A DNA stretch of 64,000 bases from Ariolimax columbianus (GCA_036924085.1 JAVGWX010000011.1:38168970-38232969), one strand, 5' to 3'. Numbered from the stretch's first letter, positions 31,733-41,180 are shown. Numbers and translations are program-made. The notes: generated by a model from the sequence alone, not told the origin.

Positions 31733-31988
31733 TTTTGTATTTAATTTTAGTTTTGCGTTTGCCTTATTTCTCTTTTCCTCAATGCAGTGTGTGTTGTACT
31801 GTTTTATTTTGCGCCTGTCTGCCCAGTGCATCCGATTTCGGCATGCATTTCATGTAAGAGTCTGCTTTATTCTGCATTTTCTAAGGGTTTGCTTCCCCGG
31901 GGTAAATGGTCGGTGCTGTGATGGGGAGTGAACCCAGCACCTTTAGATTGTGAGCCGTGTCACTTACCCACTAGCCCACGCCGTCCCC
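31733..31988 (-). mobile_element. SINE-C copy 3 (tRNA-derived), splits a LINE
   Basis: It has the family tail, the core CAGTGCATCCGATTTCGGCA, a decayed B box (GGGGAGTGAACCCAG on plus) and head CCCACGCCGTCCCC. The 13-bp flanks ACTGCGTTGTTCT (31720-31732) and ACTGCCTTGTTCT (31989-32001) differ at one base and mark the target duplication. Confidence 0.92.
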
Positions 31989-32190
31989 ACTGCCTTGTTC
32001 TGACCTTTGCACTGAATTGTTTCTGTGTCTCCTCGAGTACACTGGTCTTCTTTACAGTCCATGGGATCCGCAGCATTCAACTGTAAAACTACATCTCCGC
32101 TGCGTCCAAAGATCTATGCGCTTGCTTCCTGATTGTCCAGGATTCACTGCCGTATGTCAGCACTGTTTCCACGAAGCATTAAATGACTCT
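31989..32190 (-). pseudogene. LINE RT C-terminal block, upstream half of SINE-split copy
   Basis: The minus strand reads VETVLTYGSESWTIRKQAHR, SLDAAEM, MLRIPWTVKKTSVLEE and KVRTRQ. These match LYGSESWTI, RxDAAEMWFYRRMLRIPWT and KTxxxVLEE of the LINE whose tail lies at 31500-31732. Confidence 0.82.
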
Positions 32191-32585
32191 TCCTTAATTC
32201 CAGCGACAGATCCCCATGCTTCACTTGCCGCTAAACGACGAATTAATTTATCAAATAAATCACAGAAGTCATTCCCCCCACAATAAACCTGATGTAATAA
32301 ATCTGATCCTACAACATCAGACATATAGTAAGATCGACTTGCTTCATAACCACTTACATTCAAGATCAAATTTACTGCAGCCAAAGTAATGTCGAAGTTA
32401 TATAGCAGCAGAGATATGGACGTGCCATGATTACCTAGACACATTCACAACAAACAAGAACTAACGTTACGGCTTAAAGGTCTACATCAGGGACTAAGGA
32501 CAACATTATATATCTTTATTTTTTGTTTGCAGATCTTTGTCATGCAATAGTTTAAAGTCGAATTTGTTAATGATTCACAAAGTCA
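32191..32585. other. No recognised feature
   Basis: About 400 bp, AT-rich, nothing assigned. Confidence 0.4.
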
Positions 32586-32589
32586 GCTG

Positions 32590-32872
32590 GTCCACAACAT
32601 GCAGTTGATGTGGTGGTGGTAGATGTAGTAGTTGTTGTTATAGTATGTGTAGTTGTAGTAGCAGTAGTTGTACTATGTGTGGTAGTAGCAGTAGTAGTAA
32701 TACTAATAGTAGTAGTAACAGTAGTACTAGTAGTATTAGTAGTAGCAGCATCAGTAGTAGTTGTTGTAATGGTGGCGGTAGGTGTAGCAGTAATAGAAAT
32801 AGCAGTAGTAGTAATGGTTTTAATAGTGTGAGTGGCAATACGAATAGTAGTAGTAGTAGTAGTAGTAATATC

Positions 32873-32909
<37 letters not shown>

Positions 32910-33215
32910 ATAGTAGTAGTAGTAGTAGTAGTAATACTAATATCAATAGTAGTAGTACTAGTATTTGTGGTGGCGGTAATGCTAGTAGTAATGGTAGTAG
33001 TAGTTTTTGTACTAACACTAGTAATAATAAGAATATATTTAGTATTAATAGTATTAGTAGTAGAAATACAGAAATAGTAGCAGTCTTTAACAGTAATAAT
33101 AGTAATAATAATATGGATAGTGGTAGTAGTATTATTAGTAGTAGCACTAATACTGGTAGTAGTAGTAGTAGTTTTAGCAATTGTAGTAATATTCATACTA
33201 ATATTAGTGGTTGTA
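32590..33215 (+). repeat. (TAG)n-type trinucleotide domain, about 625 bp
   Basis: TAGTAGTAG runs interrupted by TAA, TTG, CAG and ACT triplets. It is open in all three forward and several reverse frames; the poly-Ser, poly-Val and poly-Thr frames of up to 218 codons are artefacts. Confidence 0.95.
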
Positions 33216-33284
33216 ATACGCAAGTCTGCTCACACCAAACCTTCTTCTGGTAGGAGGTGTCCTATTTTCTTGTACTAAGTGCGA

Positions 33285-33337
33285 CAGACAATGCAGATCT
33301 CAAATTGGCTTATTTAGCCATCTTTGGACTCATGAGA
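33285..33337 (+). pseudogene. LINE zinc-finger tail fragment
   Basis: CRQCRSQIGLFSHLWTHEN-type translation matches the finger end of the LINE at 35440-36040 (AQIGLFSHLRTR). It joins the CR1/L2-like RT directly at about 33338. Confidence 0.65.
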
Positions 33338-34130
33338 ACAGTAATAAATGTATAGTCATCCGCATGGGTAGATCCAATATGGAACAAAATTACAGAATGG
33401 GAGGGAACAATATTAGAAAGATAGAAAAGGAAAGGCACCTAGGGGTTATAATAGATTATACAGGTAAGGTGAGTGAGCAAGTCCAAGTAGCTGTGAAAAA
33501 GGCAAATGCAATGTCAGGTACGATTAAAAAAATATTAAACACAGGAGCAAGGAAGTGATTGCTAAACAGTATAAAGCATTGGTTAGACCTAGATTGAAGT
33601 ACTGTGTACAGGTATGGAGGCCTTATTGTAGAGAGGGTATAAACATACTGAAAAGGATACAAAGAAGAGCGACAAAACTGATTGTAGTATTCCAGAAATA
33701 CAGTTATGAGAAAAGACTCAGAAAAACCGGCCTACAGTGTCTTGAAAAGAGAAGAATTTGAGGCGACTTAATAAAGGTTTATAAGTTAATCACAAGAAGG
33801 ATAAATTAGACCATAACAAGTAGTTTTTGTTTCTTCAAAATACAACCACCTGCAAGAACAAGAGGGCCCAGCTACAACCACCTGCAAGAACAAGAGGGCC
33901 CAGCTACAACCACCTGCAAGAACAAGAGGGCCCAGCTACAACCACCTGCAAAAACAAGAGGGCCCAGCTATAACCACCTGCAAGAACAAGAGGGCCCAGC
34001 TACAAATTACTTTTTTTAAAAGTCCAGATAAGATATTAGGAAATATTTGTTATACCGGAGAGTGATGACTGCTTGGAATGCATTGCCACAGAAAATAGTG
34101 GAGGCATGTTTATTTCTGCGTTGCGTAACC
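33338..34130 (+). pseudogene. CR1/L2-like LINE RT C-terminus with internal 32-bp array
   Basis: The plus strand reads NSNKCIVIRMGRSN, IEKERHLGVIIDYTGKVSEQ and KKANAMSGTIKKI. After a frameshift it reads YKALVRPRLKYCVQVWRPYC, ILKRIQRRATKLI, YEKRLRKTGLQCLEKRRI and GDLIKVYKLI. Then come FKIQPPARTRGPSYK-like sequence and FLYRRVMTAWNALPQKIVEA. These are, in order, the C-terminal RT blocks of CR1/L2 LINEs (EKDLGVxI, YxxYVRPxLEYCxQxWSP, QRRATKL, YExRLxxLGLxxLExRRxRGDLIxxYKI, RVVxxWNxLPxxVV). Two frames and one array disrupt it. Confidence 0.92.
33841..34000 (+). repeat. 32-bp tandem array, 5 copies, inside the CR1/L2-like RT
   Basis: Unit TACAACCACCTGCAAGAACA plus AGAGGGCCCAGC. Starts are at 33841 and every 32 bp to 33969. 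The unit encodes the QPPARTRGPSY word that appears once in normal elements. A period of 32 shifts frame at each copy. Confidence 0.94.
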
Positions 34131-34144
34131 AATGTCAACCGTGG

Positions 34145-34620
34145 TCCTTACTGGAAACACATACGAGTAAGATCCAGAGCTGTGAGATGCGCTGTGTGAG
34201 AAGTGCAGCCGTAAATTTGATCCGTGATTGAATCAACAACATCACGCTGTGGCAGACAGTGGAGACAAACCAAGTTAGTGCTAACATTGACGCCCACAAA
34301 ATCAAGGGGTTTGGTATGTTAGTCAGAATGGCAAAATTATGCCCAGCCTGAAGCGAGAGCGAATCATATCCAGGTCTTCGGTCCACGTGCAAGGGGCCGA
34401 CCTCGACATCGGTGGCAAGGGTGCTTCTGACACACTCAAGAAGTTACACATAACGACAGCACTCCTACCTGGCTATAAAAATAAATCTACGCACTCCGAC
34501 TCTGCGACGCCTTATGTCAAGAACAGTACGACAACAGAAGAAGAGGAAGAGGGGGAAGAAGGAAACGAAAAGAGTACTCTCAAGAAAGCCACCGATTTCT
34601 AAAGACATTTAAGATGGCAC
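34145..34620 (+). pseudogene. LINE C-terminal fragment
   Basis: The plus strand reads KIQSCEMRCVRSAA, TVETNQVSANIDAHKIKGFG, MLVRM and, in another frame, QGARPRHRW-like words. The pattern is xLQxxEMKxLRRxA...GHLxRM...GRPRxRW. Degenerate. Confidence 0.6.
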
Positions 34621-34833
34621 ATGAAACTGAATGACGTTCCCAGCTCTGGCAAATGTTTGACCCTCTAGCTATTTAGTTCCATTCTGTTATCCTTAGGTTA
34701 AGTGTTCAGTTAGGAACTGCTATCTTGTTAACTGAGGCTACAATTTGTTTGATTGCATCTGCAGTAGCGTAAAACCCCCTCGCGTGGGCGATGTATATCT
34801 TAGGGTAACCTAAATATCGGAAATAAATTTTGT

Positions 34834-35035
34834 TCAGGTCACGTCATCCCGTAACCGATGAAGTACCTGGGGGCACCCATAAAGACACCCCTACAACCCC
34901 ACACCACCTCTCTTTGTCAGCGTCCGCTGCATGTGCCTCCTCTGGTCGGAGATTATTCCATTCTTTTACTTTGTCCTCCCACCTCTTTTTGGGTCGACCT
35001 CTTCGATGGGATCACGTGGTGATGATAATGTGATG
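34834..35035 (-). pseudogene. LINE C-terminal tail (same family as 5065-6668)
   Basis: The minus strand reads SHRRGRPKKRWEDKVKEWNN, LRPEEAHAADADKERW and a VPPGTSSVTG end. This parallels KKRWKDNIKEWTNLRPEKVQ at 54590. Confidence 0.82.
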
Positions 35036-35094
35036 GTTTTCTGTTCTGTCTTGTTAAGAATTGACGTTGCTACGCGGCCGGCAGACCTATAGGT

Positions 35095-35223
35095 GTTAGC
35101 TCATTGACTGCTGTCCAGCTCTGTGTCGCTGACTGCCGTTAGCTCATTCACTGTTGTCCAGCTCTGTGTCGCTGGCTGCTGTTAGGTCATTCACTGCTGT
35201 CAGCCATGAGTCGCTGGCTATGA
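35095..35223 (+). repeat. 43-bp tandem repeat, 3 copies
   Basis: The unit begins GTTAGCTCATTGACTGCTGT; starts are at 35095, 35138 and 35181. The GTCAGCCATGAGTCGCTGGC end of the third unit resembles a stretch of family B (GTCAGCTATGGGTCACTGAC), so it may derive from it. Confidence 0.85.
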
Positions 35224-35349
35224 TACCCTCTAACTAATTCCATGCTATAGTTCCACTCCACATTGCACAAGTACTTTAAGATTAGCATCGAAGAGTCTAG
35301 CCGTATTGTCCTAAAAGAATGGAATGCTGCTGATATCCAAATATATAAA

Positions 35350-35395
35350 GTAGTACGTAGCATGTCCTTTACAGAGCGTCGCTTCCTATAACCGC
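35350..35395 (-). mobile_element. LINE 3'-tail scrap
   Basis: CATGTCCTTTACAGAGCGTC GCT matches the terminal coding piece at 23695 and 47338 (minus-strand ATFxKGHA end). Only about 45 bp. Confidence 0.5.
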
Positions 35396-35439
35396 CACCG
35401 ATTTGGCTGTTATAAGTTTCTTGGCAGGTGTGCAGTACA

Positions 35440-36040
35440 CTAAGGTGTGGGATGTGCGAGGGATCAGGACTCAAACAAAAATAAAGGTCTACGCTGCAAT
35501 TGTTCTATCTACTCTCTTATGTGCAGGCGAGACCTGGACCGTCTATAGTCGCAATACCAGGAAATTAAACCACTTCCACATGCACTACCTGCGAAAACTG
35601 CTGAGGATTAGATGGCAGGACATGGTGGCAAATACAGATGTATTAGCGCTGGCCATGTAGTACGCGTGTAAGATCAACCTATACCAAAAGAACTGCTCTA
35701 TGGTGAACTCAAGAAAATGGCAAGAGAGCAAGCGGTGGTCAGCGGGAAAGGTACAAGGACACATTTAAGAGATCACTGAACCAGTGCGGTATTAACCACG
35801 ATGACTGGGGGAGAATCACCACCAACCGTAGACTGGCGCAGCACTATTGTTGAGAGTGTTCAAAGAGATGAGGCATCAAGAATAGATGAGGCTATACAGA
35901 AACGATCGCTCCGCAAGTCATGCACACAACAGACTATTCAAGGCTCAGATTGGCTTATTTAGCCATCTGCGGACTCGTGCGAACAGTGAATGCTGACAAA
36001 GTGGTCCTCATCGACTACGACGGACGAACAATATACAGTA
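35440..36040 (+). pseudogene. LINE RT C-terminus with zinc-finger end
   Basis: The plus strand reads GIRTQTKIKVYAAIVLSTLL, CAGETWTVYSRNTRKLNHFH, MHYLRKLLRIRWQDMV, then a stop. Further blocks in shifted frames are KRTALW, QRERYKDTFKRSLNQCGINH, DDWGRI and the finger remnant IGLFSHLRTR-like near 35945-35980. It represents the KVYxAVVLxTLLYGCETWTVY...LNHFHxxxLRxLLxIxWQD LINE family, whose C-terminus carries a C2H2 finger. Its first 85 codons (35403-35660) are open. Confidence 0.88.
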
Positions 36041-36107
36041 CGGTAGGTTACCATTACTTTCCGTACGTCGAGGAGCGATCGCACCGATAAAAAGCAGCGT
36101 CTGCCAA

Positions 36108-36178
36108 ATTGGGCACGGTGGGATTCGAACCGGGTGCGTTGGGATTAGGAAAACGGGCTTTTTCATACCTAGGCCACA
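36108..36178 (-). repeat. tRNA-derived SINE head
   Basis: The minus strand reads GTGGCCTAGGTATGAAAAAG and CCCGGTTCGAATCCCACC. The B box is excellent; the acceptor arms do not pair. Confidence 0.6.
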
Positions 36179-36189
36179 AGAGAAAGATA

Positions 36190-36272
36190 TGCACACATAC
36201 GCACGCACGTTCACACACACAGACACACACACAGACACACAAACAGACATACACACAGGCACACACACAGTG
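36190..36272 (+). repeat. (CA)n microsatellite, interrupted
   Basis: ACACAC runs with CG and CAGA interruptions. Confidence 0.88.
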
Positions 36273-36465
36273 CTTGACAAAAGCGCTCGTCTGTGACGAG
36301 TAAAAATGTTTGCTTGACGAGTACAAAATAAATCCGTTTTTAATTGTTACTACATAACAACTCTGGCACGCCTATTATTAATAAAATTACAGTTGAAATA
36401 GATTGTACATAAGTTAGTGTATGATGACGAATCTAAATGGACCTCCACTGTCACAATTTATACCT

Positions 36466-36855
36466 ACTAAGGTCATCGATAAATGGTATTTCAGTGCTAT
36501 ATCTACTAAGGTCTTCGATAAATGGTATTTCAGTGCTATAACTACTAAGGTCATCGATAAATGGTACTTCAGTGCTATACCTACTAAGGTCTTCGATAAA
36601 TGGTATTTCAGTGCCATAACTACTAAGGTCATCGATAAATGGTATTTCAGTGCTATATCTACTAAGGTCTTCGATAAATGGTATTTCAGTGCTATAACTA
36701 CTAAGGTCATCGATAAATGGTACTTCAGTGCTATACCTACTAAGGTCTTCGATAAATGGTATTTCAGTGCCATAACTACTAAGGTCATCGATAAATGGTA
36801 CTTCAGTGCTATACCTACTAAGGTCATCGATCAATGGTATTTCAGTGCTATAACT
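36466..36855 (+). repeat. 39-bp tandem array with 156-bp higher-order period
   Basis: Ten 39-bp units (ACTAAGGTCATCGATAAATG, GTATTTCAGTGCTATATCT). Units alternate CATCG/CTTCG. Units 1-4 are repeated base for base as units 5-8, giving a tetramer of 156 bp. Period 39 keeps both strands open; the 174-codon plus and 173-codon minus frames are array translations (TKVIDKWYFSAI repeats). Confidence 0.95.
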
Positions 36856-37127
36856 ACTAATCATGTTCAAGGACACAAACTTGATGTCCCTGGCAGCAGT
36901 GTATTTTTTTTCTTCACAAGAAATAGGCAAATACTGTGTAAGTAATACAATAGATGTTGGTGTGGTACGCATTGTTATTTAGAAATAAAGATGATTTAGT
37001 GCCTAGTTTAAATTTGTTAACATAAATTGCATGACTGTAGTCCGACCATGCTGACTGGTGAGATTTTTGACTGACTGGTGAGCAACCATAGAATTTGTCA
37101 AGCCCTGTATATATATATATAGACACA

Positions 37128-38796
37128 CGAGGGTCGTTCAGTGAGTATCCGGGCTGATGTAATTTCTAGTCAACTATGAGAGATTAATTTGAATTAACTG
37201 TACTAGTTTTCAACATAGCCACCTGCTACTGCAAGACATTTGTTCCATTAGCTAGGAGCTTCTGTATTCGGGCTGAGTAGAATTCTGTTGCGTGGTCCCT
37301 GGGGCATTGGAGAACTTCCTGGTCCACTTTGTCATCCGTGCGAAACGTTTGTTCTCCGAGATGCTCTTTCAGAGGGGTCAAAAGCTGGGCATCTTTCAGA
37401 ACCAGGGCGGACTGTGGGGGCGGACTGTGGGGGCGGGTGTAGAAGTACCTTCCAGTGCGATAGATCAATAAATGCCATAGTTTTGACGGCCGTATGAGAT
37501 CTCGCGGTGTCATGAAGAACAATGTTTTGGTCAAACTTCAGTTGTTTCGGTCCCTATCGACAGGAAACTTTATGAAAATTTAGGTGATCTCTGATGATCA
37601 TGTCCACAGAACGTTTGCCTATACCAGTAGCCATCGCGACTTCGCAGTCAATAACTCGTCGATTGTTCAAAATAACATTTTCGATATTGTGAATGTCTTA
37701 ACTCGAAATAACACTTTTCGGTCGACATTCACGAGTCTCATCCTTGATGGATTCACGACCTTCACGAGTCTCATCCTTGATGGATTCACGACCTTCACGA
37801 GTCTCATCCTTGATGGATTCACGACCTTCACATGCTCATCCTTGATGGATTCACGACCTTCACGAGTCTCATCCTTGATGGATTCACGACCTTCTCGACT
37901 CTCATCCTTGATGGAATCACGACCTTCACGGGGCTCATCCTTGATGGATTCACGACCTTCACATGCTCATCCTTGATGGATTCACGACCTTCACGGGTCT
38001 CATCCTTGATGGATTCACGATCTTCACGGGTCTCATCCTTGATGGATTCACGACCTTCACATGATCATCCTTGATGGATTTACGACCTTCACGCGGCTCA
38101 TCCTTGATGGATTCACAACCTTCACATGATCATCCTTGATGGATTCACGACCTTCACGGGTCTCATCCTTGATGGATTCACGACCTTCACGGGGCTCATC
38201 CTCCATGGATTCACGACCTTCACGGGGCTAATCCTCCATGGATTCACGACCTTCACTGGGCTAATCCTCCATGGATTCACAACCTTCACGGGGCTAATCC
38301 TCCATGGATTCATGACCTTCACGGGGCTCATCCTCCATGGATTCACGACCTTCACGGGGCTCATCCTCCATAGATTCACGACCTTCACGGAGCTCAGCCT
38401 CCATGGATTCACAACCTTCACGGGGCTCATCCTCCATGGATTCACGACCTTCACGGGGGTAATCTTCCTTGGATTCACGACCTTCACGAAAGCGTTTACA
38501 CCTTTCAAACATTCATGAAAGTGCTACAGTCTGTTCTCCAAACACACATGAAAATCGAGGATGAATCTTAACGTGTTTTGAACCTTCTTTCACAAGAAAT
38601 GTCATGACAGCACGCTGTTCCTGTACTGTAGTCAACTGGTAAAAACAAAGTTTGGGAAAGCAGCATATATTTCCTCATTCTACCAGCAGGTGTCAGATAT
38701 ATACTATTCACTTTGGAATAGTTACTATACTCGAAAGAAATAGATTTCTGGTTAGCTTGACATGATCGGGATAGTTACTAGACGCTCCTCCTGTGT
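37128..38796 (-). mobile_element. Mariner-like element with internally deleted transposase
   Basis: The minus strand, from 38640 down, reads EQRAVMTFLVKEGSKH (first helix-turn-helix), RFSCVFGEQTV and MFERCKRFREGRESKEDYP. The 33-bp array follows, then GRESIKDETRECRPKSVISS, ILNNRRVIDCEVAMATGIGK (second helix-turn-helix), HLNFHKVSCR and PKQLKF. The sequence then jumps to HDTARSHTAVKTM, HWKVLLHPPP, PLKEHLGEQTFRTDDKV and EFYSARIQKLL. About 130 residues between VPKQL and HDxARxH are missing, including the first catalytic Asp region, so the enzyme is dead. A 13-bp direct duplication (GGACTGTGGGGGC) near 37405-37433 shifts frame. Imperfect terminal inverted repeats are GAGGGTCGTTCAGTGAGTAT (left) and the complement of GGGATAGTTACTAGACGCTC (right). 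Both ends abut (TA)n runs. Confidence 0.88.
37728..38488 (-). repeat. 33-bp in-frame minisatellite inside the mariner transposase, about 23 copies
   Basis: In the transposase sense each unit encodes REGRESMEDEP (distal half) or REGRESIKDET/P (proximal half). This is the conserved GRxSxEDDPRxGRP linker between the second DNA-binding helix and the catalytic domain. Period 33 was counted between ATTCACGACC words; a few 32-bp units break the frame. Two sequence subfamilies meet near 38190 (TCCTTGATGG versus TCCTCCATGG). Confidence 0.94.
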
Positions 38797-38814
38797 GTGT
38801 ATATATATATAGGG

Positions 38815-39085
38815 GAGCCGCGTAGCGCAGTGATTAGCACGATGGCTTCCTATCTGAGTGGTCATGGGTTCATTCCCCAGTTGAGGTGGTAATGCTTTTT
38901 TCAGACCGCAAGGGCATCTGGGTTGATCCAGCCTTAAATGGGTACCAGTTCAGTCCGGGAAGTAAAAGCGGCGAGGGAGAGGAGATGGCTGCCGCCCTCA
39001 TATAGCCGGACCTTTGAAATGTGAGATGGCTAACACCTCACGCCCCTACGACAGTAATGCTATAGGTTACTTTACTTTACTTTAT
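38815..39085 (+). mobile_element. SINE-E (tRNA-derived)
   Basis: The head GCGTAGCGCAGTGATTAGCA (A box) and ATGGGTTCATTCCCCAG (decayed B box) is followed by a body with TTAAATGGGTACCAG and TTTACTTTACTTTATATATA tandem tail. TATATATA flanks both ends, so a target duplication cannot be separated from the microsatellite. Confidence 0.82.
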
Positions 39086-39090
39086 ATATA

Positions 39091-39145
39091 TATATCTTCA
39101 GTCCACTTATGTCGTTAGACGTCGTGGGGAGGTGCATTTCCACTA
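39091..39145 (-). mobile_element. LINE 3'-tail scrap
   Basis: The minus strand reads MHLPTTSNDISGLK ending in (TA)n. The same end occurs at 39575-39660 (SHLPTTSNDISRLK) and 48075 (LHLPSTSNNTSDG). Confidence 0.6.
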
Positions 39146-39570
39146 CATAAATTAAGGAACTGTGGTACCATTGGGAGAACACTCAGAGCCTGGTGGAAAA
39201 ATGGCATCCTAACATCACAATGGGCACCTTGAGTTTAGCCTGTTCTATGATGTTGTTGTTGACCATTTTAGAGACATTTTTTAAAAATCGTCAAAAGCAG
39301 GCAACGTTGGACATATTTTTGAAGTAAATGATAAATAAATGTTCATTTATTTCTTGTACATTGATTCGATTTATAGTTTTAATGAATGATTTTATGCGTT
39401 AAATATTTTAAAATAAACAATCATCTTGAAGTTTGGAATGGATTAATCCAGCGTACACTATTTTTTTGTGAAAAAAAAATTAATTCTGCGTTCGTTCAAA
39501 TCGCAAATCAAACAGCCTCTTGTAATGAATTGTGTGATAATAGCGAAGTTCCACTGTACTCTCTTCTATC
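39146..39570. other. No recognised feature
   Basis: About 425 bp, AT-rich. Confidence 0.4.
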
Positions 39571-39574
39571 TATC

Positions 39575-39660
39575 TATTTTTAGTCTACTTATGTCGTTAG
39601 ACGTCGTGGGGAGGTGTGACCTCCTTTGTTTCATATGTTTTTACAGGTGAAGATCCACTG
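39575..39660 (-). mobile_element. LINE 3'-tail scrap
   Basis: The minus strand reads RRSHLPTTSNDISRLKIDR ending in (TATC)n; same family as 48075-48305. Confidence 0.6.
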
Positions 39661-39750
39661 GTGACTTGCCATGTCAATCCCAGCATCTGTAAGCATCTGG
39701 AATATATGGTCGCCTATATTTGAGACTGGTGGAGGTGGAAGCGTAAATTA

Positions 39751-39800
39751 GAGCAAGGTAGACCCGCAGCTTGTCAGGCGCCATCTCTGTGGGGCGAGAA
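39751..39800 (+). repeat. Dispersed family F scrap
   Basis: GGTAGACCCGCAGCTTGTCA, GGCGCCATCT and CTGTGGGGC match 7490 and 46677. Confidence 0.6.
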
Positions 39801-39941
39801 TCCCTAGAATAATTTGAGTAGATTTTGAACTTGAATTTTGCCCGAGCAGCGGCCGTTAGGCCTATTATTTTCGATTTTTAACGCGCGCGCCGCTGTACAC
39901 GGGTGTCTAATCCACTACTCAGAGATCAGGAGAAATATTTA

Positions 39942-40018
39942 TAGTAAATCCACCGGGATTTGAACCCGCGACCTCCAGCACCCGAAGCAAACACCTTACC
40001 TCGAGACCATTTGGTCCC
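39942..40018 (-). repeat. tRNA-derived SINE head
   Basis: The minus strand reads CCAAATGGTCTCGAGGTAAG and CGCGGGTTCAAATCCCGG. B box is perfect; the 5' and 3' ends are not complementary. Confidence 0.65.
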
Positions 40019-40021
40019 CCC

Positions 40022-40040
40022 ATATATATATATATATATT
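40022..40040 (+). repeat. (AT)n microsatellite
   Basis: Short AT run separating a SINE head and a LINE fragment. Confidence 0.85.
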
Positions 40041-40057
40041 GCATGCCTTCTGGGCAT

Positions 40058-40440
40058 TTCCTCAAGCACTTGCTGGTTGGTGAACTCAGAACAAGCAGTA
40101 GGACAGAAGAAACGTTCTTGAAGGCGTCTTTGAGAGCCTCAACATAGATGACACATCCTGTGAGTTTCTTGCACAGATCGGTTTCACTTGGTGCGCTAAC
40201 ATCGCCAAAGGTGCTCAGATCGCACAGCGAAACTCCATCGCGGAGATCAGGAAAAAGCGTGCTTCCGCCCAAAAGAATAAAACCCGTGTCGATTCCACAG
40301 CTGACTCCTCACGTGTATTCCCCTGATCAGGCAAAGTCTGCCGTGCCAGGTTTCGTCTTTACAGCCATGTGAGAACACATCTCGTAGCACGTCTAATGTC
40401 GTCGCCATGTTTGCTTTGCGATGGGCAACTATTATTTTTT
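40058..40440 (+). pseudogene. LINE C-terminal region with finger remnant
   Basis: The plus strand reads NVLEGVFESLNIDD, TWCANIAKGAQIAQRNSIAE, IRKKRASAQKNKTR and, after a stop, VCRARFRLYSHVRTHLVARL. This fits the KDTLKxxLKxxxI...W...AExRRxRRKxR...CxxCxRxFxSRIGLxSHxRTH end of finger-tailed LINEs. Confidence 0.75.
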
Positions 40441-40924
40441 AAGGCGGGGGAAAGTTCCGAAAGCTTGGCTTTGCTAATCCTGGCTTATTCATTTCTCGTT
40501 ATAGAGATATGACGTTTATCGATGACCGTTGCTGGGACAACCGTTATACGCGGAGTGCCAATCTCAACTTGTTCCCAAGTGGCTCTTCCCGTTATCGTTG
40601 CGCCACTGCCCATCTGTCTAGTCATTTGACCTTAACCAACTCTGGTTATAATCAGCTATCCAAAGAGACAGTTCGCCGCATTCCTTAGGTCAACAGGCAT
40701 TAGTTTGCGAATCGGTCCAAAAACAAATAAATTGCCAATCATTATTTGCCAGTTCCGGTCAGGTCGAGACAACTTTGGCCATTGACGAGTGGTCTGGTGT
40801 CAAATAAATATTTGACAGATTAGAACACTGTTTTAGACCTCCATATGTATCCTGCCTTACTGTGGACGAAAGAATGCCACCACTGAATTGTAATGTATGT
40901 ATGTTGTTCAGAGGTACATATGCG
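40441..40924. other. No recognised feature
   Basis: About 480 bp with nothing assigned. Confidence 0.4.
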
Positions 40925-41180
40925 AAGTTAACTCTTGACGACGTTTCTTTCGTAGCAGGTTACGGTTGCTCTTCTTACATCGCGAAGTGTATTGTAGTGC
41001 TCTTGGATGTAGTGCAGTGCCAGGCTCATCACTCATCTTATTGATGTGGGGATTAGAGCTTTGATATCCACCTCGTTGGATAGTGTGACACAGGCATGTT
41101 TCCAGAAGCACGAACCAGAACGTCTGGTTGGGTCTTGATCAGCATGGGTCAGCTGACCCCGATTACTCTAAACTCTGATG
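40925..41180 (+). repeat. Dispersed family A, diverged subfamily member
   Basis: TTAACTCTTGACGACGTTTC, GTAGCAGGTTACGGTTGCTC and TTACATCGCGAAG match the reverse of 14690-14750. The TTGATCAGCATGGGTCAGCT end resembles the 37-bp unit of family A. Confidence 0.55.

Noticed and set aside
32567..33253. Poly-Thr, poly-Val and poly-Ser frames of up to 218 codons on both strands
   Set aside because: Trinucleotide repeat artefacts of the (TAG)n domain.
36414..36972. 174-codon plus and 173-codon minus repeat proteins
   Set aside because: The 39-bp period is a multiple of three and the unit lacks stops on both strands, so openness is expected. No flanking coding evidence.
39942..40018. Functional tRNA gene
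   Set aside because: A and B boxes are good but the 5' and 3' ends cannot form an acceptor stem. The same holds for the other tRNA-like heads.
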